Positions 7,297 to 11,850 of a DNA stretch of 11,850 bases are shown in pieces. Position numbers and translations under genes: made by a program. Position 1 is the stretch's first letter; the number at the start of each line of letters is the position of its first letter. This stretch comes from Parvularia atlantis (Eukaryota; Opisthokonta; Rotosphaerida), in contig CALSCO010000898.1 in the NCBI GenBank assembly GCA_943704415.1, positions 1 to 11,850 of the forward strand, read 5' to 3'. Below the pieces are notes generated by a model. It was not told the origin of the DNA and made no database searches. It was given only the letters and a program-made list of their open reading frames with translations.

Positions 7297-8019
7297 TCAC
7301 GACACCGACACGGGCGCCTTGGCGCGGTTGGTCATCGACTGCGTCTGGATCTCGTACAGCTTGGCCTGCATGACCTCAGTGAGCACTGCGAGGCGCGCGC
7401 GTGTGGGTCAGCCACTCGCCCGGCGTGCGCGAGCGAGGGCGCACCCTCGAGGTTTTTCCGCTTCTCGTTGATGTTTTTGCCGAGCGCCGCCAGCTGATCG
7501 CCCAGGAACTTCTCCTTGCGCTTGAAGTAGTCGCGCGCGTCGTCGACCGTCTTCTCGACGTAATAGCCCGTGCCGATGTCGACCATGATCGACTTGATGT
7601 CGGACAGCGTGCCGGGCACGTACATCTGAGCGCGCGCATCGTGAGCCTCGCGCGCTGCAGAGCACGGCAGGCGGCTGCGCACCGACGAGGTCATCGGGAT
7701 AAAGACCTCCTTGCCTGCATCCCGCGCGCCGTCGTCAGCCACGCCATCGCACGCCATCACTGCACGGACGCACCCGTGTTGGCCGGCTGCACGGTCTCGA
7801 GCGCCTCCTTCGACTCGCCAAACTTCTGGTGGGCCATGCGCAGCGCCGCGTACTGGCTAGTGAGGAACTCGATCTCCTGCGCGCGTTGCGCGTGAGCGCG
7901 GCGGCGGCACGGCGGCGGTCGCGCGCGACCTGCTCCATCTGCTTCTTAATCGTCGTCAGCTGCGCAAACGGCAGCGACATGAGGTCGAACTGCTGCTGGC
8001 CCTCGCGCTCGCCGCTCAT
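7297..8019 (-). CDS. PFDN5: Prefoldin subunit 5
   Basis: This is an alpha-class subunit of the hexameric cytosolic chaperone prefoldin, which passes nascent actin and tubulin to the chaperonin CCT. Exons in transcript order are 8019-7930, 7876-7774, 7714-7683, 7625-7445 and 7385-7297, giving 164 residues (human has 154). Landmarks are LPFAQLTTIKKQMEQ, split from EIEFLTSQY by an intron, then the hairpin region IPMTSSMYVPG, completed only after splicing 7682-7626, and the family signature DIGTGYYVEKT followed by DARDYFKRK. N- and C-terminal coiled coils flank the hairpins. Intron 7682-7626 (57 bases) is in frame without a stop and would insert 19 residues into the hairpin if retained. The N terminus has about ten extra residues (SGEREGQQQF). 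The start ATG 8019 has a GAGCC context. It is divergent from SGF29, with 90 bases between starts. Confidence 0.95.
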
Positions 8020-8109
8020 GGCTCGGTCGGTCTCTGCGGCGCGCGCATCAGCCTCGCGGCCACACCCAGCGCCAAGCACGCACCTGTGAACGCTGCAGTT
8101 GCACTCGAA
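8020..8109. promoter_or_regulatory. Divergent intergenic region, prefoldin 5/SGF29
   Basis: Ninety bases separate the two start codons. The region is GC-rich with no TATA box or clear shared motif, and is taken as a bidirectional promoter from position alone. Confidence 0.5.
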
Positions 8110-8183
8110 ATGGCAAGCAGGCGGCGTACGGCGTCGAACCAGCCATCGACGCCCGTCGCGGCACCGGCACCGGCGAGCGCGGC

Positions 8184-8214
<31 letters not shown>

Positions 8215-9549
8215 AACGGGGCGGCCAGCGGCGCATCGGGCTCGGTCGGCAGCGGGCCGGCGCTGTGGCAGCAGGTGTGCACGCTGCTGGTCAAGATGGA
8301 GAAGCAGCGCGTGCGCGAGCTGCAGGAGCTGGCCTCGCTCAAGCGCCTGCACGCTGAGACGCTCGACATGACGCCCGGTGCGCGCTTCAGGTCCAGTTCG
8401 CGATCGGCCCGTGCTCACGCTCCGTGCGCGCCAGGCGAGCTCGCGCAGCGCCTGCCCGCCGTCAAGCGCAAGTACAACGAGATCATCACGCAGCTGGCGT
8501 CGCACGCGAGGTCTGCCGATCGCACTGCAGGTCCCACGCACACAACTCCTGACGCATGCCGCGCTGCAGCACGATCACCAGTGCCCAGACGAGCCTGACG
8601 TACCTGATCTCGACGATGGAGGCCGGTGCACGCGCCTGCTGCGATGACTCGCGTCGAGCTCACACGTCTCGCAGAGGAGCGCGCGGCGCCGCTACTGTCG
8701 CCGCCGACGCCCGCGCCCGGATCCAGCGCGCCGTCCGCCGTGGCGACGGTGCCGGCGACGGGCGCGGGCCGCACGGCGCTGGACGAGCACATCTCGGGCA
8801 GCATACCGACCGTCCGCGCGCGTGGGTGCGCGCCCGGTCACGCGCCGGCCGACGGCGTGGCTGAGCGCGCAACAGGCCGCTGCCGCCGCTGTGCGGCGCC
8901 ATCCCGGCCAGCGCCGACTACATCTGCCCCGAGGGCGCGCTCGCGGCCGTGTGGCACAAGGAGCAGTGGATCGTCTGCCAGGTGATCAAGGGCGTGCGCG
9001 AGCGCACCGGGTGCGGCACAAGCACGCACGCATGCCGCAGCTGGGCTCGGCTGAGTGTGCGTACAGCACCGTCAAGTACGAGGTCGAGGACGTCGACCCG
9101 GACCCGGAGGAGCCTGTCGGCGAGGACGGCGAGGCCATGCCGGCGGCGCAGAAGCGGTTCAGCGTCACGCAGCGGCACGTCATCCCGCTGCCAACGTCGA
9201 TCCCGGACGCGAGCAGGCCGCGCCAGGCCGACGCCGAGTGCGCGCGCACCCCTCGCGCCTCGCTGCCCTCGCGCTTACCTGCCTGGCAGGTTCGAGGCGG
9301 GCACGACCGTGCTCGCTCTGTACCCGCACACAACGTGCCTGTACCAGGGCAAGGTGATCGAGCCGCCGAGCAAGGTGCGTCGGGATTGTGCGCGCGGTGC
9401 CTGCCCGTCTTAGCACGCGTCGGCACCGCGCGTAGCGCGGCAAGGCCAACAACTACGTGATCGAGTTTGCCGGCGACCCGCCCGAGCGCCTCGAGATCCC
9501 GCAGCAGGCCGTCGTCATGTTCCGCAAGAAGTACGCCAAGGCGACGTAG
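8110..9549 (+). CDS. SGF29: SAGA-associated factor 29 (tandem tudor, H3K4me reader)
   Basis: SGF29 anchors the SAGA histone acetyltransferase module to H3K4me2/3 nucleosomes. Exons 8110-8377, 8435-8510, 8570-8625, 8675-8825, 8876-9010, 9067-9237, 9290-9374 and 9436-9549 give 351 residues. An Ala/Pro/Gly-rich N terminus leads into a helical region (WQQVCTLLVKMEKQRVRE, LAQRLPAVKRKYNEI). Tudor 1 has AAVWHKEQWIVCQVIKG and KYEVEDVD, whose two Asp correspond to those binding the H3 N terminus in human SGF29. HVIPLP links to tudor 2, with VLALYPHTTCLY and VIEFAGD. The Tyr, Tyr and Phe of the methyl-lysine cage are thus all present. A loop of about 15 residues (PDPEEPVGEDGEAMP) enlarges tudor 1. Donors at 8511 (GTCTGC) and 8626 (GTGCAC) deviate from GTGCG, and the last acceptor is TAG (9434-9435). 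Identification is secure. Confidence 0.93.
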
Positions 9550-9602
9550 CGACGTGTGCAGCGCGGTGTATGCACGGCAGCGTATGTTTGAACCAGAGCG
9601 TG
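9550..9602. other. 53-base convergent spacer, SGF29/AMPK gamma
   Basis: The spacer lies between the two stop codons and contains TGTATG and GTATGTTTG strings, the most T-rich of the convergent gaps. They could serve as poly(A) elements, but this is not established. Confidence 0.5.
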
Positions 9603-11385
9603 TTACACGAGCAGAAACCCGAGGATGTCGGACAAGGAGACGATGCCTTTGAGCCGCTTGTCGGCGTCGACGACGATCAGCCGGTGTACGAGCTGCCGCT
9701 GGATCGTCGTGAAGATGGACCCGAGCGTCTCTTCCATCGTGCACGTGTGCACGCCCTCGAAGATTTCCTGCGCGGCCGCGACGAGTTACACGCTGGTGCG
9801 CACGCGGTCAGGCGCCGCACCTCGATGCGGTGCTGCAGCGCCTCGCGCACGGTCATGTTGAGATCGTTGTACGCGCCGTCGCGTGCGAGGTACTACGGGC
9901 GGGTGCGCGAGTCAGCACAGGCCTGTGCTGAGCGACACTGATGCGCGTGCACCGTCACGTCGTACTTCTCGTACACGTCGATCACGACCCCGTGCTCGTC
10001 CACGATCGGCACGCACGAGATTCTCCTGTCGGTGAAGATGTCGAGCACCTGCGCGCGCGACGCGTCAGCGCATCGCCGACCAAGTGCACACGCACGCGCG
10101 CCTGGATCAGCGGCGTGTCCATGCTCGCCGTCGCGATGTTCTTGAACGTCCCCAGGCCGAGCTCCTCCACCGTCTTGCGCAGGAAGGCCGGTTTTGCCTT
10201 GAACTGCGCCCGCACCAATGAGCCTACGCGCCAGCACGCAAGGCCCGCGCACGTTGGCGGCGATGAAGCGTAGGATCTTGAACTGCGTCACGACGGCGAT
10301 GCAGCAGTCCTGCGCCTGGGCCACTTGCCCGTCAGCCGGCACGTCTGACGGTGCGCGCTTGTCAGCCGGCGTTGCATCACGTGCACAGCGGCATCCGTAC
10401 CGCTCAAGCTCAGCCCCTCCATGCCCGCCTCGGCAGTAGCCGCGGCGGCCGTCGCAGCCTCGGTCAGGTGCAGCCCCATGCGGTCGATGAGCGGCACGCG
10501 GTGCACGCGGTTGGCGATCAGCATCGACGCGGCCTCGAGCAGCGACTGCATCGGCGCGATCGACAGCAGCCGCTTGAGCGGCTTTGACGGCGAGCTCTCC
10601 GGGAGCGATTTCGAGATGTCCATGTCTGCGCGGCGGCGGCGGCGGCGGCGGTGAGCCGAGCCGGCTGGGCGCGCGTGTGTGCCTGCGCAGCGCACCGCGC
10701 CACGTCTGGATCTGGTGGTCCTGCAGCGCGACGCTGCCCGCGTCGGCAGGGTAGTAGTGGTAGTGCCTGTGTGTGAACGTCAGCCGCAGCAACACACGCG
10801 CGCAGTGCGAGCTCGCCTGAGGATGTTGATAAAGTCGGTCACGGTGAGCATCGCGACGATGCTCTCGGTCCGGCTGCTCCAGAGCGGCGCGGCGCGGATC
10901 TCTGCACCGCCGTGAGTTGTGCTGCAACGCGCAAGCAAACACCAAACACGGGCCACACCGTTCTGCAGCATCGCGTAGAACGCCTTCTTGACCGGCAGGG
11001 TCGTGTCAAACACGATCACCTTGTAGCTCTGCGGCAACAGGTCGTAGCACGTGTGGTTCTTGAGGAACTCGCAGACCTGCACAACGGCGCACGTCGGCGT
11101 TTCCGCGGCCCGCACAGGGCCACCGCGCCCGCACCTGCAGCCGGTCCTCGACGCACACGACCGAGATGCTCCGGTTGCGGTGGTGCGTGGGCGCGTTGCG
11201 GAACACGGTGTTGATCTTGGCGCGCATCTCGGGCGACACCGACAGCGCCGGCGGCTGCGGGCTCGGCTTGTGAGGGCGCAGGCTGGCGAGGTATCGCGGC
11301 GAGGGCGCACCGACGGCGTCGACGCGGTCGCCGCGGTGCTCGCGGGCGCGGCCTCGGCCGCAGCGGGGCGCTTGGCCGCGTCCAT
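9603..11385 (-). CDS. PRKAG: AMP-activated protein kinase gamma subunit (four CBS repeats)
   Basis: This is the regulatory gamma subunit of the AMPK/SNF1 heterotrimer; it binds AMP/ADP/ATP and reports energy state. Exons in transcript order are 11385-11311, 11254-11135, 11076-10959, 10901-10817, 10766-10696, 10625-10401, 10344-10253, 10203-10096, 10048-9953, 9892-9821 and 9767-9603, giving 408 residues. CBS1 has [21 protein letters not shown] and TVTDF. CBS2, from D157, has [13 protein letters not shown]3 has LGLGTFKNI and [15 protein letters not shown]4 has [22 protein letters not shown] and VSLSDIL. The His-Arg pairs and Asp residues that contact nucleotides in animal gamma are conserved. 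CBS2 carries an Ala-rich insertion after its IDR segment ([14 protein letters not shown] onward). Intron 10816-10767 is GC-AG; 9952-9893 ends in TAG; 10400-10345 starts GTACGG. The symbol is a family name; the animal paralogue (1, 2 or 3) cannot be assigned. Confidence 0.95.
10631..10651 (-). repeat. (CCG)7 in an AMPK gamma intron
   Basis: Seven CCG units in the sense orientation lie between the GCTCAC branch motif and the acceptor of intron 10695-10626. They take the place of a pyrimidine tract and are likely length-variable. Confidence 0.9.
10767..10816 (-). other. GC-AG intron in AMPK gamma
   Basis: The junction CTCAG|GCGAGC joins to ACAG|GCAC across 50 bases, with GCTGACG as a good branch motif. 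It restores the frame from TDFINILR to HYHYYPAD. No GT near the exon end gives a usable frame. It is the only donor of 47 that is not GT. Confidence 0.8.
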
Positions 11386-11640
11386 TCACCCCTGCGGCGC
11401 GCGCGCCGTGTTGACGTTGGCGTCGCGGTGTGTGCGCGCGGGTTGAGAGACGTGGTGCGCGAGACGAGAGCGAGAGAGACAGAGAGTGTGCGGAGGAGAG
11501 CGGGGACGTGCGTGCGGGCGTGCGGGCGAGGTTGCTGAAGCCACGGACCTGTGCGTCGCTCGCGTCGCTCGCTGTGACTTGCCGCACCGGTCAGCGAAAG
11601 TGGCCATTTCTCGCCCACGTCACACACAGCCCGGCCTGAG
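11386..11640. promoter_or_regulatory. Upstream region of AMPK gamma with CT-rich tract
   Basis: On the sense (minus) strand, a pyrimidine-rich CT repeat lies about 75-105 bases before the AMPK gamma start (11459-11487, GA-rich on plus). A 9-base direct repeat CGTCGCTCG occurs twice at 11554-11571. A short minus-strand frame (11607-11386) ends in a TGA directly abutting the AMPK ATG and could be an upstream ORF; it has no recognisable homology. I see no convincing gene here. Confidence 0.45.
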
Positions 11641-11850
11641 TACAAACTGATGGATGAGAAACAACATTCAGTTCATTCACGTTCATTCAACATCCACAGG
11701 AAAGGGGTCAGTACCTGTCCGTGTTTCAAAAGGAGCGCACCTTTGCTTCGGGGTATAGGCCCTGGTTCAGAGCCCGATCCGGGTCGGACACGGTGTGCAG
11801 TGTGTGCCTTGCCGGTGATCTTGTGAGGGAAGGCTGCACGAATGGTCAGC
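11641..11850. other. Less GC-rich terminal stretch, no gene recognised
   Basis: Composition changes near 11641: the first 60 bases are only about 38 percent GC against a very GC-rich window. A near-perfect tandem 10-mer (GTTCATTCAC, GTTCATTCAA) lies at 11671-11690. A small palindromic CCGATCCGGGTCGG (11774-11787) could form a hairpin. No ORF, tRNA or known element is convincing. Confidence 0.5.
11671..11690 (+). repeat. Tandem 10-mer GTTCATTCA(C/A)
   Basis: Two adjacent 10-base units differ only in their last base, and another ATTCA immediately precedes them. They fall in the only clearly AT-rich block of the window. Confidence 0.8.

Noticed and set aside
11430-11639. 69-codon plus-strand ORF upstream of AMPK gamma
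   Set aside because: Low-complexity Arg/Glu-rich translation derived from a GA-rich tract, with no family signature or splice context.
11700-11790. Possible tRNA with GGTTCAGAGCC as B box
   Set aside because: The B-box core does not match (G where A is required), the T stem does not pair, and no acceptor stem or A box fits.
11673-11850. 59-codon minus-strand frame open to the window edge
   Set aside because: A stop-free run of this length is expected by chance at this composition; codon usage differs from the real genes and no motif is recognised.
1-11850. CRISPR arrays, insertion sequences, bacterial operons
   Set aside because: There are no spaced direct repeats, transposase motifs or Shine-Dalgarno-spaced frames; all genes are spliced eukaryotic genes.

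Overview
This is a compact, GC-rich nuclear segment from a eukaryote, very probably a unicellular one. Every gene is split by tiny introns, and the proteins are eukaryotic: XPB/TFIIH, taspase-1, a BLOC-1 subunit, prefoldin 5, SGF29 of SAGA and an AMPK gamma subunit. The mix (taspase-1, PBZ zinc fingers, pallidin, a yeast/animal-style AMPK gamma) argues against a land plant or typical yeast and suits a free-living protist. I cannot place the species from sequence alone.

Layout, left to right: XPB helicase 3' part (+, <46-1819); taspase-1 (-, 3195-1816); a minimal ATP-dependent DNA ligase with a C-terminal PBZ-UIM-PBZ tail (+, 3289-5207); BLOC1S6/pallidin (-, 5790-5238); a multi-pass DMT/SLC35-like transporter (+, 5789-7264); prefoldin subunit 5 (-, 8019-7297); SGF29 (+, 8110-9549); AMPK gamma (-, 11385-9603). 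The last ~460 bases hold no gene I can support and end in a less GC-rich, locally AT-rich stretch. The eight genes alternate strand perfectly. The first convergent pair shares bases in its stop codons (CTAG, 1816-1819), and one divergent pair shares bases in its start codons (CCATGG, 5787-5792). Other gaps are 30-93 bases.

I built spliced models by hand; all seven complete models keep frame through every junction. There are 47 complete introns of 39-91 bases. By hand count 33 begin GTGCG. Most have a CTGAC/CTCAC-like branch motif close to a CAG acceptor and no clear polypyrimidine tract. One intron is GC-AG.

Most genes are housekeeping genes. Three act in transcription or chromatin (XPB in TFIIH, taspase-1 as a processing protease, SGF29 in SAGA), but nothing shows that they work as a module. 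The most unusual object is the DNA ligase. A bacterial/viral-style minimal ligase core is fused to two poly(ADP-ribose)-binding zinc fingers flanking a likely ubiquitin-interacting motif, which suggests an enzyme that recruits itself to PAR- and ubiquitin-marked DNA breaks.
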